Shown: piece after piece, positions 36,689 to 46,431 of the stretch
How positions within the stretch are numbered: the stretch's first letter is position 1
Layout: every line of letters begins with the position of its first letter
DNA from: Patiriisocius marinistellae
GTDB lineage: Bacteria; Bacteroidota; Bacteroidia; Flavobacteriales; Flavobacteriaceae
Direction: 5' to 3'
Assembly: GCF_009014635.1 (NCBI RefSeq)
Contig: NZ_BKCF01000001.1
Location: forward strand, 372,001-436,000
DNA: 64,000 nt
Program-made: the position numbers and the translations under genes
The notes under the pieces: model-generated
Told to the model about the DNA's origin: nothing
Seen by the model: the letters and a program-made list of their open reading frames with translations, nothing else
Database searches by the model: none

Positions 36689-38440
36689 TTACGAATCAAA
36701 ATGTAATTTAATCGCTAGTAAAGATGTAACTACAGCAAATTTATTGCGATATTCAAATATGTTATTTCTATAAATATTTAATAAATCTTGCTTTACATCA
36801 TTATCTAAAATGTTTTTAGACAATTCCTCCTCTACAATAAAATTAAAAGTTTCTATCACTACAGGAAAATCCTTTAACCATATTTGATAAGGATTCATAC
36901 TCTCGTAATTAAGATTAAAATATTTTTTGCCTCCATTATAATATTTTTTCAAAATTTTACCGTACTTAATTTTAAGATCATTTGACGGCTTCATATTAAT
37001 TTTATCCCACTTGTACTTCAAAGTGTTCTTATGATATTTTGATAGCCATGAAAAATAAATTTTTTGAAACTGTTTATAAGCATTTGGGATACTCAAACAG
37101 TAATTTATTAATTCTAAATCATAAAAAGGGGAAGAGTTATCAATAACATCACTTAAACTCCTATCTCCGTAAATTGTTGCATTAATAATACGTTGTTCAT
37201 ATGTAAACAACTCTAATCCAAGATCTTGATATTTTTTTAAAACTTCGGGCAAACACTCGATTTTATCTAGTAATTTATTATCACTAACAAATCCAGTGTA
37301 GCCAATACTTCCTCTATTTTTTATAAAATTATAATTTTGTGTTGAAAAGGATCCAAACAATGCATCTCCTATTTGACCTGTATGCAAGTTAGAATAGTTG
37401 CTTACATTAGTGTTCCTAATTGTAGAATTAGTGTTCCTAATTGTAGAAGATGTATGTGCCGAAGAATGAAACATAATCATCCCATCATTAGGTTTCACAT
37501 AATTTTCAATAATATTATCTAATAAATACATTGGAGTTTCTAAAAAACGCTCTTTATGTAAAAACCCCTCGCCTTTTGCAATTTCCCTAGCATATTTGAT
37601 ATCTTTAGAGTCTTTTTGTCCAAATGTGATTGATGAAATGTTATTAAACCCAATTTCTTTGGCCACAATGGCATTGGTTCTGGCATCCATACCTCCACTC
37701 AATAATGTTATGTGCTTATTATCATTATCTTTGCTCCAAGAATCTTTTACTGCCTTTACAAATAACGTGTCTATTCGTTTTTCTGCATCATTTATTGTTA
37801 CTGGTACTGTTTTATTAGTAAATGAATGCCATGTCTTATTAGAAATTGTATTTTCATCTATGGAATAAGTCAAAATAGAGGCATATGGTAATTTTTTAAC
37901 TTCATTTATATATGTGTTGTCTTCTAACAAAAAACCATAAAGGGCCATCATATAAATAGCGTCATTATTAACACTATAACTAATCTTTTGTTTCTTTAAA
38001 AACGCCGAAATTTTGTGCAATTTATTTGCAAACACAAAGCCTATATTTTTATCAAAAAAATAATAAATGTTCTTGGTAGAAAGTGGATCGTTAAACAAGT
38101 GTAAGCTACCGTTATTTTCATCTAATATAAAACCAGAATAAGTGCCTTTTAAATCTTTTAAAAAAGAACTATTTTCTTCATTATACTTTTTAAAAAAATC
38201 TTCTTCATTAATAGTAGAATATTGAACACCATCAAAACAAATTGTAATTCCATTTTTAGTTTTAAAAAACCTATCTTTTATATTTTTATCTAATAAATTC
38301 GCACTTACCCAGCCTTTTTTTATTGATTGAAAAAAACCATTTTCATCGATACCATTGTTGTATAATTCTTTTTTAGAATATTTGTTACTTACAAATGCAC
38401 CAAAAACTCCATATGTGTTTTTATGATCCATATAACTCAT
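36689..38440 (-). CDS. asparagine-synthase-like protein without the glutaminase nucleophile
   Basis: 583 residues. The N-terminal part (about 8-190) resembles the class II glutamine amidotransferase fold of AsnB but has no Cys at position 2. The C-terminal synthetase domain has the PP-loop LLSGGMDARTN (248-252 region SGGMD, with Ala for the usual Ser) and LHTGQIGDALFGSF. It could form an amide on a sugar acid or peptide using ATP and ammonia, as suggested for homologs in polysaccharide loci. A perfect 21-bp tandem duplication gives STIRNTN twice (332-345). It overlaps the Wzx gene. Confidence 0.82.
   Translation of the reverse strand: MSYMDHKNTYGVFGAFVSNKYSKKELYNNGIDENGFFQSIKKGWVSANLLDKNIKDRFFKTKNGITICFDGVQYSTINEEDFFKKYNEENSSFLKDLKGTYSGFILDENNGSLHLFNDPLSTKNIYYFFDKNIGFVFANKLHKISAFLKKQKISYSVNNDAIYMMALYGFLLEDNTYINEVKKLPYASILTYSIDENTISNKTWHSFTNKTVPVTINDAEKRIDTLFVKAVKDSWSKDNDNKHITLLSGGMDARTNAIVAKEIGFNNISSITFGQKDSKDIKYAREIAKGEGFLHKERFLETPMYLLDNIIENYVKPNDGMIMFHSSAHTSSTIRNTNSTIRNTNVSNYSNLHTGQIGDALFGSFSTQNYNFIKNRGSIGYTGFVSDNKLLDKIECLPEVLKKYQDLGLELFTYEQRIINATIYGDRSLSDVIDNSSPFYDLELINYCLSIPNAYKQFQKIYFSWLSKYHKNTLKYKWDKINMKPSNDLKIKYGKILKKYYNGGKKYFNLNYESMNPYQIWLKDFPVVIETFNFIVEEELSKNILDNDVKQDLLNIYRNNIFEYRNKFAVVTSLLAIKLHFDS
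37406..37447. repeat. 21-bp perfect tandem duplication inside the asparagine-synthase-like gene
   Basis: Two identical units (37406-37426 and 37427-37447, each beginning ATTAGTGTTCCTAA on the plus strand) lie head to tail and add exactly seven codons. Confidence 0.9.
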
Positions 38441-39620
38441 TTGCTTTATAATCCTTTACTAAATTAATTAACCATACATATCTAAAAATCAATGTTAACA
38501 TACTTGAAATTGCTAAGCCTATTAATCCTAGCTTAAAATATAGCAAATAACTAATTATAATGTTAAGAACAAGGGCTACAACATTTACGATTAAATTCTG
38601 TTTAAATTTTTTCTGAACTACTGTAAGGAAACCAAACAATGGAGATAATGCTTGAAAAATATTTGCAAAAAGTAGAACTCCCATTAACACATGAAAATCT
38701 CCGTATTCAGGATAAAAAACACCTATTATAAAATAATATACTAAATAGATAGATACAGACGCAATAAAAACAAGGATGCCAATCTTCTTATTTAGAATCT
38801 TTACATACCCCTTTTGATGTTTAATTTTATCAATATCTACTTGTATAAGAGTTAATGGAATAAAGAGTAATAAATATGCAATATTTAAAAGAAAACTATA
38901 CTCAGCTATTTCTATTTTAGGATCTTCTGAAATAAGCTTAATAATAAAAATATCAGTATATAAAAACATTAAGTTAGCAAAATTACTGATAACAAGAGTA
39001 AAAGAACTTATTAAAAGCCTCTTAAAAACTCTCCAATATTGTTTTAGCTTTTTAAATTCAATATTTTTTTTAAATAGGAAATAACCAATATAAAAAATTA
39101 AAAAAGAAAATACTATAGTTCCTCCATAGGGGTATAGCATACCTCTAACCTCAAAATAATATAATAATAAAAAAAGTATTATATAAAAAAAAGTGGAAAT
39201 CCCAATTTTATAATAAGCAGCATATGTACTGCCTGCATTTACTAAAATATAAGCTGGGGTTATACCTCCATTGAAAAATAGTGCATAAAAAATCATCCCG
39301 AGTATAATATATTCATACCCAAAAAATGTTGCTGTAACGAAAGTAATTATTCCTATAACAAGTGTACAAGTACAAGCTAATACGTAAAAGTATTTTTTAC
39401 TATCTCTACTTTTAGTGTAACTCAAAATAAGAGCTGGAAATCCAAAAGAAAAAACGATTGAAAATACTTCAATGAGTTTTTTGTAAAATTCTAAATCACC
39501 ATAACTATCTTTTGCTAGATATCCTGCGGCAAATAAAAGTATAAAATATTCAAGCCCCCGGGCAACAATAATTGAGCTTCCATAAATTATGTATTTTTTA
39601 TGTATTAGATTATTCAACAT
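38421..39620 (-). CDS. wzx: Wzx-type polysaccharide flippase
   Basis: 399 residues with about 12 membrane segments. The N-terminus (YIIYGSSIIVARGLEYFILLFAAGYLA) and repeated helix pairs fit the MATE/MOP exporter superfamily, polysaccharide-specific transport group. It would move lipid-linked repeat units from the cytoplasmic to the periplasmic face for polymerisation by a Wzy protein. It overlaps the asparagine-synthase-like gene by 20 bp. It is the only flippase gene in this locus. Confidence 0.88.
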   Translation of the reverse strand: MLNNLIHKKYIIYGSSIIVARGLEYFILLFAAGYLAKDSYGDLEFYKKLIEVFSIVFSFGFPALILSYTKSRDSKKYFYVLACTCTLVIGIITFVTATFFGYEYIILGMIFYALFFNGGITPAYILVNAGSTYAAYYKIGISTFFYIILFLLLYYFEVRGMLYPYGGTIVFSFLIFYIGYFLFKKNIEFKKLKQYWRVFKRLLISSFTLVISNFANLMFLYTDIFIIKLISEDPKIEIAEYSFLLNIAYLLLFIPLTLIQVDIDKIKHQKGYVKILNKKIGILVFIASVSIYLVYYFIIGVFYPEYGDFHVLMGVLLFANIFQALSPLFGFLTVVQKKFKQNLIVNVVALVLNIIISYLLYFKLGLIGLAISSMLTLIFRYVWLINLVKDYKANELYGS

Positions 39621-39671
39621 AAACCATGGGTAACCAAAATAGCTTTATATGCTTTATTAAACTGCCAAAAT

Positions 39672-40655
39672 TTATTTATCTGAATGAGCCGCAAGTACTT
39701 TAACCCTTCCGTATAATTTAATAAGCCAAGAAAGAAATAAAAATAGGAACAGAAAAAGGATAGGGTAAATCACATATTTTTTAAATAAAAATGGTGGTTT
39801 TTTTTCAATAATATTATTTTCACCTATTTGTATGATGGCTTTGTCAGCATATATTAGATCTTCTATCAACTTATCATTAATTTTCTGCAACTCTAGTTTT
39901 GAATTTACAACATTATGATAATTAAAATTTTTGTCTACAACAGCTAAAAAATTTGTAGACATCGGCAACAATACCTTCTCGTTATAATCTGAAATTGCCG
40001 AATCAATTTGAGAAATTGAAAAATTATTCCTTTCAATATTTCTTTCGAGCATTTCTTTACCTGTAACACCCATTTTTTGAATGTATTCATTATTATTTAG
40101 GTATATAATAATATTTTTAATTGTTGCCTCGCTCGTGTAAGATCCTAAGCTTAATTCCACTTCATGATATGTGTAATCACTAAAAAAAGATTCAGAGACA
40201 TCTTCCTCTTCCTTAAACTCAACATTTCGTAAAACAGACTCTAAGGTTCTGTCGTTAACATCATATTTTTCAGAAATTTCTTCAAAATTTATTATTGGAG
40301 TTATTTCAATATCAGCAATGTCTGTAACTTCATAATTAAATCCGTTTTTTTGCAAAAAAATAGTATCTCTAGCTTTAGATTTTTCCAATAGAGTATTAAT
40401 GGCATTATAAGTATATTCTGCAGTATTAAAATTTGTTCTAATTATAATTTTAGCTCTTTTTGAAGGTAACGAATCTTTCTCTTTAAAAAGGCCAAGCAAT
40501 ACGCCAGCAATGATAATTCCTAAAACGATATACCAATTCCTAATTATAAATTGAATCCCATTATAAATACCAATTGCTATATTTTTAAAAGTATTATTAA
40601 TTTTTTCAAATAAATACCCTAAATCAATTTCGTCGTTTGTTGTATTTGTTGCCAT
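39672..40655 (-). CDS. Wzz-like chain-length determinant protein
   Basis: 327 residues from the ATG at 40655. Two membrane helices, at about 48-66 (IVLGIIIAGVLLGLF) and near the C-terminus (YPILFLFLFLFLSWLI), enclose a periplasmic region of about 210 mostly charged residues. This is the Wzz/PCP topology that sets polymer length. It lacks a fused or adjacent tyrosine autokinase domain, so it is PCP-1-like. It begins 5 bp after rfbD stops. Confidence 0.8.
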   Translation of the reverse strand: MATNTTNDEIDLGYLFEKINNTFKNIAIGIYNGIQFIIRNWYIVLGIIIAGVLLGLFKEKDSLPSKRAKIIIRTNFNTAEYTYNAINTLLEKSKARDTIFLQKNGFNYEVTDIADIEITPIINFEEISEKYDVNDRTLESVLRNVEFKEEEDVSESFFSDYTYHEVELSLGSYTSEATIKNIIIYLNNNEYIQKMGVTGKEMLERNIERNNFSISQIDSAISDYNEKVLLPMSTNFLAVVDKNFNYHNVVNSKLELQKINDKLIEDLIYADKAIIQIGENNIIEKKPPFLFKKYVIYPILFLFLFLFLSWLIKLYGRVKVLAAHSDK

Positions 40656-40660
40656 TGTTT

Positions 40661-41512
40661 TTAAATTAATTCTATTAATTTTTCTAAACTTTCTTTCCAT
40701 TTAATGCTTTCAACCCCTAAAACTTTTTCAATCTTACTACAATCCAGCACGCTTCGTTTTGGACGTTGCGCAAATGTAGGATAATGATCTGTACTCGCAA
40801 GGTTTGCCTTTGTCAATTGTGGCTGCAGCTCTATTATTTTTTTTGCAAAATCATACCACGTTGCATTTCCTTCATTGCTGTAATGATATACTCCGTATGC
40901 TTCATTCTTTATTTTAACAATTTTAAGCAATGTTTCTGCCAAGTCATTAGCGTTTGTAGGCGTTCCCGTTTGCTCTGTTGTAATTTTCAATTCGGTTCCT
41001 AACGCACCATGCTTTAAAATGGTTTTTAAAAAATTATTTCCATATTGTGAATACAACCACGATGTACGTATAATAAAATATTGTTTGCATATGGACTGTA
41101 CATAATGCTCCCCACTTAATTTTGATGTGCCATAAACATTAATGGGGTTTGTAAAATCTGTTTCTGTATAATCTTTTGTATTCTGTCCGTCAAACACATA
41201 ATCTGTAGAAACATGCAATAACGTGATGTTTTTTTTATTACATATTTCGGCTAAAAGTTTAACAGCATCAGCGTTTATTTTAAATGCTAAAGACTCTTCC
41301 TTTTGGGCTTGGTCTACATTTGTATATGCGGCACAGTTAATACAGTAATCATAATCATTACTTCGGAAATGTGACACAATTGAAGCCTCATCTGTAAAAT
41401 CAATATCTTCTCTTGTCGCAAAGGTAAAATGGTAATCTTGATATATTTCCGAAGCATCTCTCAAACACCTCCCTAATTGTCCATTTGCGCCTGTGATTAA
41501 TATCCTAGTCAT
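40661..41512 (-). CDS. rfbD: dTDP-4-dehydrorhamnose reductase
   Basis: 283 residues. It reduces dTDP-4-keto-L-rhamnose to dTDP-L-rhamnose with NAD(P)H, the last step of the pathway. Motifs are ITGANGQLGR, the HVSTDYVFDG block and the catalytic YGTSKLSGE. It is separated from rfbC, A and B by the wecB-wecC pair. Two copies of the dispersed word lie within it, on opposite strands and in different frames (41361 and 41445). Confidence 0.95.
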   Translation of the reverse strand: MTRILITGANGQLGRCLRDASEIYQDYHFTFATREDIDFTDEASIVSHFRSNDYDYCINCAAYTNVDQAQKEESLAFKINADAVKLLAEICNKKNITLLHVSTDYVFDGQNTKDYTETDFTNPINVYGTSKLSGEHYVQSICKQYFIIRTSWLYSQYGNNFLKTILKHGALGTELKITTEQTGTPTNANDLAETLLKIVKIKNEAYGVYHYSNEGNATWYDFAKKIIELQPQLTKANLASTDHYPTFAQRPKRSVLDCSKIEKVLGVESIKWKESLEKLIELI

Positions 41513-41524
41513 CTTTAAAAAGAT

Positions 41525-42739
41525 TTACTTTTTATTACGAACACCACAAAAATCCATCACTGCAATTCCTTGAGGCACTGAAACGCTCTTAAACTCTGTA
41601 TGTGCAACTAAGAATACAATTAAATCTGCTTGATGCAATGCCTTTTCTGTAACGATTAATTTGTGCGTATTATCAGTATCTAAATTAGGCTCCACTTTTA
41701 AAACATCAAAACCTTCTTTTTCAAGCTGTTCTGTCACATACAAAGCTGGAGACTCTCTCAAATCATCAATATCTGGCTTAAAAGCAAGACCCATACATGC
41801 AATCTTTGCATCTCTTTTATGCTCTAATTTAAATGCAAGTGCTTTATTTTTAACTTTCTCTAAAACCCATTCTGTTTTGTAATTATTGGTTTCTCTAGAC
41901 TTACGTATTAACCCGCTTTCTTCTGGAAACTCAGCTACGATAAACCAAGGGTCAACAGCAATACAATGACCTCCTACACCAGTTCCTGGATTTAAAATAT
42001 TTACTCGCGGATGCTTATTTGCAAGCGCAATCATATCCCATACATTAATGTTTGCTTTATCGCAAATAATAGAAAGCTCATTTGCAAATGCTATTTGATT
42101 ATCTCTGCTTGCATTTTCTACAAGTTTAACCATTTCGGCAGTTTTTGCATTTGTGGGGTGTAATGTTCCATCTACAAAATAAGTATAAAAATCAATTGCT
42201 TTAGCCGTTGAGGCTTCGTTGATACCACCTATAGCGCGGTCGTTACTTTTTAATTCGTGAATAATGTTTCCAGGTAAAACGCGCTCAGGACAGTATGCTA
42301 AATAAATATCACCCTCTAGCTCTGGACGGTGGCTATATATTAGCTGTTCCATTTTTCGAGTAGTTCCCACAGGGCTCGTAGATTCAATTATAATCAACGC
42401 ACCTTTCTCTAATGTTGGTACGATTTTCTCAACTGCAGAAGCTACATAAGAAATATCTGGAACATTATTTTCCTTAAAAGGCGTAGGAACTGCAATAAGA
42501 TACACATCTGCCACAACTGGTGACAACGTAGCTTCCAGTAACTCTTTTTTTACCACGTGATGTACAAGACCATCAAGATCTGGTTCTACAATATGGATTT
42601 TCCCTTGATTAATGGTATCGACAACATTTTGATGTATATCAACTCCTGTTACTTTTAATCCTTTACTGGCAATTAGTGCAGCCGTAGGAAGACCAATATA
42701 GCCTAATCCCATCATGACAACGCTAGGTTTTTGCGACAT
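41525..42739 (-). CDS. wecC: UDP-N-acetyl-D-mannosamine dehydrogenase
   Basis: 404 residues. It oxidises UDP-ManNAc to UDP-ManNAcA. The nucleotide-binding motif is GLGYIGLPTAALIASKG and the catalytic cysteine is in GTGVGGHCIAVDPWF. The C-terminal block CMGLAFKPDIDDLRESPALY completes the family signature. It lies 1 bp after wecB in the same direction, forming a two-step ManNAcA module inserted into the rhamnose genes. Confidence 0.94.
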   Translation of the reverse strand: MSQKPSVVMMGLGYIGLPTAALIASKGLKVTGVDIHQNVVDTINQGKIHIVEPDLDGLVHHVVKKELLEATLSPVVADVYLIAVPTPFKENNVPDISYVASAVEKIVPTLEKGALIIIESTSPVGTTRKMEQLIYSHRPELEGDIYLAYCPERVLPGNIIHELKSNDRAIGGINEASTAKAIDFYTYFVDGTLHPTNAKTAEMVKLVENASRDNQIAFANELSIICDKANINVWDMIALANKHPRVNILNPGTGVGGHCIAVDPWFIVAEFPEESGLIRKSRETNNYKTEWVLEKVKNKALAFKLEHKRDAKIACMGLAFKPDIDDLRESPALYVTEQLEKEGFDVLKVEPNLDTDNTHKLIVTEKALHQADLIVFLVAHTEFKSVSVPQGIAVMDFCGVRNKK

Positions 42740-42740
42740 G

Positions 42741-43865
42741 TTATAATGCTTTTATATAATCAACAATCTTCTGCGCTGCTTTTCCATCTCCATAGGGATT
42801 ATGAAGTTTACTCATCGCATTGTATTGCTGCTCGTTTGATAATAATTGATTTGTATATTCTACGATTTTGTCTTTGTTAGTTCCTACAAGTATTACAGTG
42901 CCTTCTGCTACCGCTTCTGGGCGCTCTGTAGTTGTTCTTGTTACTAATACTGGCTTCCCTAAACTAGGAGCTTCTTCTTGAATTCCTCCACTATCTGTAA
43001 TAATACTATGGCTTTTTTCCATCAACCATATAAATGCTGGATATGCTAACGGAGCGATAAGAATTATATTTTTTTCATCTCCTAAAAGGTCATGTACAGG
43101 GCCTTTTACATTTGGATTTAAATGCACGGGATATACGATTTGAATATCTGGATTTTTTGCTGAAATTTCTTTCAATGCAGTACAGATATTCAGTAATCCT
43201 TCGCCATGATTTTCACGTCTATGGCCTGTAACTAATACTATTTTTTTGCTAAAATCTAATGTTTCATTAAGCATTTTGATTTCTGAATCTTCAAAAGTAG
43301 TTGTGTTTACTTTTTCAATTCCAAAGAGTAGTGCATCAATAACAGTATTACCCGTAACAAGAATGTTTTTTTCTGAAACGTTTTCCCTCAATAAGTTATC
43401 TTTTGATAAAGTAGTGGGAGCAAAATGATAGTCTGCAATTTTACCTGTTAGCTGTCTATTAAATTCCTCTGGAAATGGATATTGTCTATTATGAGTACGA
43501 AGGCCTGCTTCTACGTGGCACACTTTTGCACCACTATAAAACGCAGCTATTCCTGAAGCTGTAGATGTTGTTGTGTCGCCATGTACATACACGTAGTCTG
43601 GCTTTACCTCTTCTAGAACGGGCTTTAAGTGAGTAATAATATCTGCTGTTAAACTATAAAGATTTTGATTAGGTTTCATCAAATCTAAATCAAAATCTGG
43701 AGTAATCTCATAGAATTCTAACACTTGGTCTAACATTTCTCTATGTTGTGCTGTTACACATACATAAGTTTCAAAAGTTGTGTCCTCTTTAAATGCTTTC
43801 ACCAATGGCGCCATTTTAATGGCTTCTGGACGTGTACCAAAAATGATTAAGTTTTTCTTCTTCAT
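42741..43865 (-). CDS. wecB: UDP-N-acetylglucosamine 2-epimerase (non-hydrolysing)
   Basis: 374 residues from the ATG at 43865 (the open frame to 43952 adds a Lys-rich extension unlike the family). It converts UDP-GlcNAc to UDP-ManNAc. Motifs include IIFGTRPEAIKMAPLV, HGDTTT, HVEAGLRTHNRQYPFPEE and ITDSGGIQEEAPSLGKPVL. It lies between rfbC and wecC. Confidence 0.95.
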   Translation of the reverse strand: MKKKNLIIFGTRPEAIKMAPLVKAFKEDTTFETYVCVTAQHREMLDQVLEFYEITPDFDLDLMKPNQNLYSLTADIITHLKPVLEEVKPDYVYVHGDTTTSTASGIAAFYSGAKVCHVEAGLRTHNRQYPFPEEFNRQLTGKIADYHFAPTTLSKDNLLRENVSEKNILVTGNTVIDALLFGIEKVNTTTFEDSEIKMLNETLDFSKKIVLVTGHRRENHGEGLLNICTALKEISAKNPDIQIVYPVHLNPNVKGPVHDLLGDEKNIILIAPLAYPAFIWLMEKSHSIITDSGGIQEEAPSLGKPVLVTRTTTERPEAVAEGTVILVGTNKDKIVEYTNQLLSNEQQYNAMSKLHNPYGDGKAAQKIVDYIKAL

Positions 43866-43896
43866 AAACAAGTAACTTGTTTTCTTTAGTAATAAT

Positions 43897-44445
43897 TTAT
43901 TTTTTATACATTTCTTTAAAAGAAGGAAGTACTGCGTCTTTTTCTGAAACAATCATTACATCATCTTCAAGATGCCAATCAATACCTAAGGTTGCGTCAT
44001 TATATACAATTCCAGCTTCAGATTCTTTATCGTAAAAGTTATCGCACTTATAAGCAAATATGGAATCATCTTCAAGTACAGAGAAACCATGTAAAAAACC
44101 ACGAGGCACAAATAGCTGCTTCCTGTTTTCTGCACTTAAAATAATAGAAAAATGTTGACCAAAAGTCTCAGATTCTCTACGCATATCTACAGCTACATCA
44201 AGCACTTTTCCTTTGATTACACGCACTAATTTTGCTTGCGCCATTTCTCCCAATTGCCCATGCAAACCACGAACTACACCATATTTTGATATAGATTGAT
44301 TGTCTTGAACAAAAACTGGGTTTATTCCAGTAATTTCTGCAAAAGCCTTGGTGTTAAAAGATTCGGTGAATGTGCCGCGCTCATCTTCAAATACTCGAGG
44401 AGTTATTATGAAAGAGCCTTTGAGGTTTGTTTTTTCAATTTCCAC
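43897..44445 (-). CDS. rfbC: dTDP-4-dehydrorhamnose 3,5-epimerase
   Basis: 182 residues, cupin fold. It epimerises dTDP-4-keto-6-deoxyglucose at C3 and C5. The signature HGQLGEMAQAKLVRVIKGKVLDVAVDMR and the FVPRGFLHGFSVLEDDSIFAYKC block are intact. It is 3 bp downstream of rfbA. The third rhamnose gene of the order rfbB-A-C here. Confidence 0.95.
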   Translation of the reverse strand: MEIEKTNLKGSFIITPRVFEDERGTFTESFNTKAFAEITGINPVFVQDNQSISKYGVVRGLHGQLGEMAQAKLVRVIKGKVLDVAVDMRRESETFGQHFSIILSAENRKQLFVPRGFLHGFSVLEDDSIFAYKCDNFYDKESEAGIVYNDATLGIDWHLEDDVMIVSEKDAVLPSFKEMYKK

Positions 44446-44448
44446 AGC

Positions 44449-45306
44449 TTAGTCTAATTGCATTAAATGCTTTCCATAACCACTCTTTAATAACGGTTTA
44501 GCAAGAGCATGTAATTGTTCTTTATTAATATAGCCCATTTCGTAAGCTGCTTCTTCAATAGCACCTATTTTTAAACCTTGCCGCTCCTCAATTACCTCAA
44601 CAAATTGAGACGCTTGCATTAAACTTGCAAATGTTCCTGTATCTAACCAAGCAGTTCCTTTATCTAAAATACTCACACTGAGTTTACCTTGTTTTAAATA
44701 AACATTGTTTACGTCTGTTATTTCAAGTTCACCTCTATGACTAGGCTTTATATTAGCTGCTATGTCAACAATACTGTTATCATAAAAATAAATGCCTGGA
44801 ACAGCGTAATTAGATTTTGGTGACGTGGGCTTTTCTTCAATAGAAAGTGCTTTTCCTTCTTTGTCAAATTCAACAACACCATAACGTTCTGGATCATGGA
44901 CATGATATGCATAAATAACACCGCCTTCTGGGTTGTTATTAGATTGCAATAACTCTTTTAATCCTGAACCATAAAAAATATTATCTCCAAGAATTAAAGC
45001 TACTTTATCGTTCCCTATAAAATCTTTACCTATAATAAATGCTTCTGCAAGTCCATTAGGGTCTTGTTGTACAGCGTATTGAAAGTCACACCCAAATTTT
45101 TTCCCATCTCCCAATAACTTTTCGAATAACGGCAAATCTTGTGGCGTAGAAATAATCAATATTTCTTTTATACCAGCAAGCATAAGTGTTGATAATGGGT
45201 AATATATCATTGGTTTATCATACACGGGCATTAGCTGTTTGCTAACTGCAAGTGTAAGTGGATGAAGTCGTGTGCCGCTTCCTCCGGCAAGTATGATTCC
45301 TTTCAA
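44449..45306 (-). CDS. rfbA: glucose-1-phosphate thymidylyltransferase
   Basis: 285 residues. It makes dTDP-glucose from dTTP and glucose-1-phosphate. The nucleotidyltransferase motif [11 protein letters not shown] starts at residue 8 and the catalytic region has LGDNIFYG and the DTGTFASLM block. It lies 91 bp after rfbB in the same direction. Length is normal for RmlA. Confidence 0.97.
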   Translation of the reverse strand: MKGIILAGGSGTRLHPLTLAVSKQLMPVYDKPMIYYPLSTLMLAGIKEILIISTPQDLPLFEKLLGDGKKFGCDFQYAVQQDPNGLAEAFIIGKDFIGNDKVALILGDNIFYGSGLKELLQSNNNPEGGVIYAYHVHDPERYGVVEFDKEGKALSIEEKPTSPKSNYAVPGIYFYDNSIVDIAANIKPSHRGELEITDVNNVYLKQGKLSVSILDKGTAWLDTGTFASLMQASQFVEVIEERQGLKIGAIEEAAYEMGYINKEQLHALAKPLLKSGYGKHLMQLD

Positions 45307-45397
45307 AATGGTTAGGATTTATGGGTTGTGTTTTATCATTTTAATCTGTGCCTCATTTCCGAAGTAAAACTAATTTTTTTAATAAATTACTCCGTAA

Positions 45398-46417
45398 TTA
45401 CAATAGTCTGTCCGTATTATCTAAATACCAAGCTATCGTTTTCTTAATTCCGGTTTCAAAATTCTCATCTGCCTTCCACCCCAATTCGTTTTCAATTTTT
45501 GAAGCATCAATAGCATATCTAAAATCGTGTCCTGGCCTATCTGTCACAAAGGTAATCTGTTCTTTGTATTTAAAACCTTTGGGTTGTAGTTCATCAAGTA
45601 TTTCACAAATTGTATGAGCTATATATAAGTTTTCGCGCTCATTGCGTCCTCCTATATTATATGTTTCGCCTAGCCTTCCTGTGTCAATAGCTTGTTTTAT
45701 TCCTACGCAATGGTCTTTTACGTATAACCAGTCTCTTACATTTTTACCATCTCCATAAATAGGAATTGCTTTGCCTGATATTGCTTTTCTAATAATTGTA
45801 GGAATCAACTTTTCTTTATGTTGATTAGGGCCATAATTATTTGAACAGTTTGTTGTTACAACTGGCATTCCGTAAGTGTGGAAATAACTGCGTACAATAA
45901 AATCACTACTTGCTTTTGATGCGCTGTAAGGGCTATTTGGAGCATAAGGAGTTTCTTCTGTAAATAAACCTGTTGGGCCTAATGTTCCATAAACTTCATC
46001 TGTTGACACGTGCAAAAATCGTGGGGCAACAATATCTTCCTTAAAATTATTTGGGCCATGCATCCATGTTTTATAAGCAGCTTGCAATAAATTGAATGTT
46101 CCCGTAATATTTGTAGCTATAAAAGCACCCGGACCAGTAATCGAATTATCTACATGCGACTCTGCTGCAAAATGCACCACTTTATTAAAATTGTACTTTT
46201 TGAAAAGGTCATTTACAAATGCTTCATCACAAATATCTCCTTCAATAAAATGATAGTTAGAAAGCTTCGAAACTCCTTCTAAGTTTTTCAAATCACCCGC
46301 ATATGTGAGCTTATCTAGAACAAAAACCTCATCGGTTGTATCTTCTAGTATATAGGCAACATAATTTGAACCTATGAAGCCTGCGCCGCCTGTTACTAAT
46401 ACTTTGTTGTTTTCCAA
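45398..46417 (-). CDS. rfbB: dTDP-glucose 4,6-dehydratase
   Basis: 339 residues, extended SDR family. It converts dTDP-glucose to dTDP-4-keto-6-deoxyglucose. Motifs are VTGGAGFIGSNYV, HFAAESHVDNSITGP, STDEVYGTLG and the catalytic YSASKASSDF. It is the most upstream sugar-nucleotide gene of the locus and lies 14 bp after the DUF6909-like gene, so both may share a transcript. Confidence 0.97.
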   Translation of the reverse strand: MENNKVLVTGGAGFIGSNYVAYILEDTTDEVFVLDKLTYAGDLKNLEGVSKLSNYHFIEGDICDEAFVNDLFKKYNFNKVVHFAAESHVDNSITGPGAFIATNITGTFNLLQAAYKTWMHGPNNFKEDIVAPRFLHVSTDEVYGTLGPTGLFTEETPYAPNSPYSASKASSDFIVRSYFHTYGMPVVTTNCSNNYGPNQHKEKLIPTIIRKAISGKAIPIYGDGKNVRDWLYVKDHCVGIKQAIDTGRLGETYNIGGRNERENLYIAHTICEILDELQPKGFKYKEQITFVTDRPGHDFRYAIDASKIENELGWKADENFETGIKKTIAWYLDNTDRLL

Positions 46418-46431
46418 AATAAATTTTTAGT

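Noticed and set aside
42554-42559. CACGTG core in wecC, possible parS
   Set aside because: The flanking bases do not match TGTTNC...GNAACA; it is a chance hexamer inside coding sequence.
46007-46012. CACGTG core in rfbB, possible parS
   Set aside because: Only the left TGTT is partly present and the right side lacks GAAACA or GGAACA.
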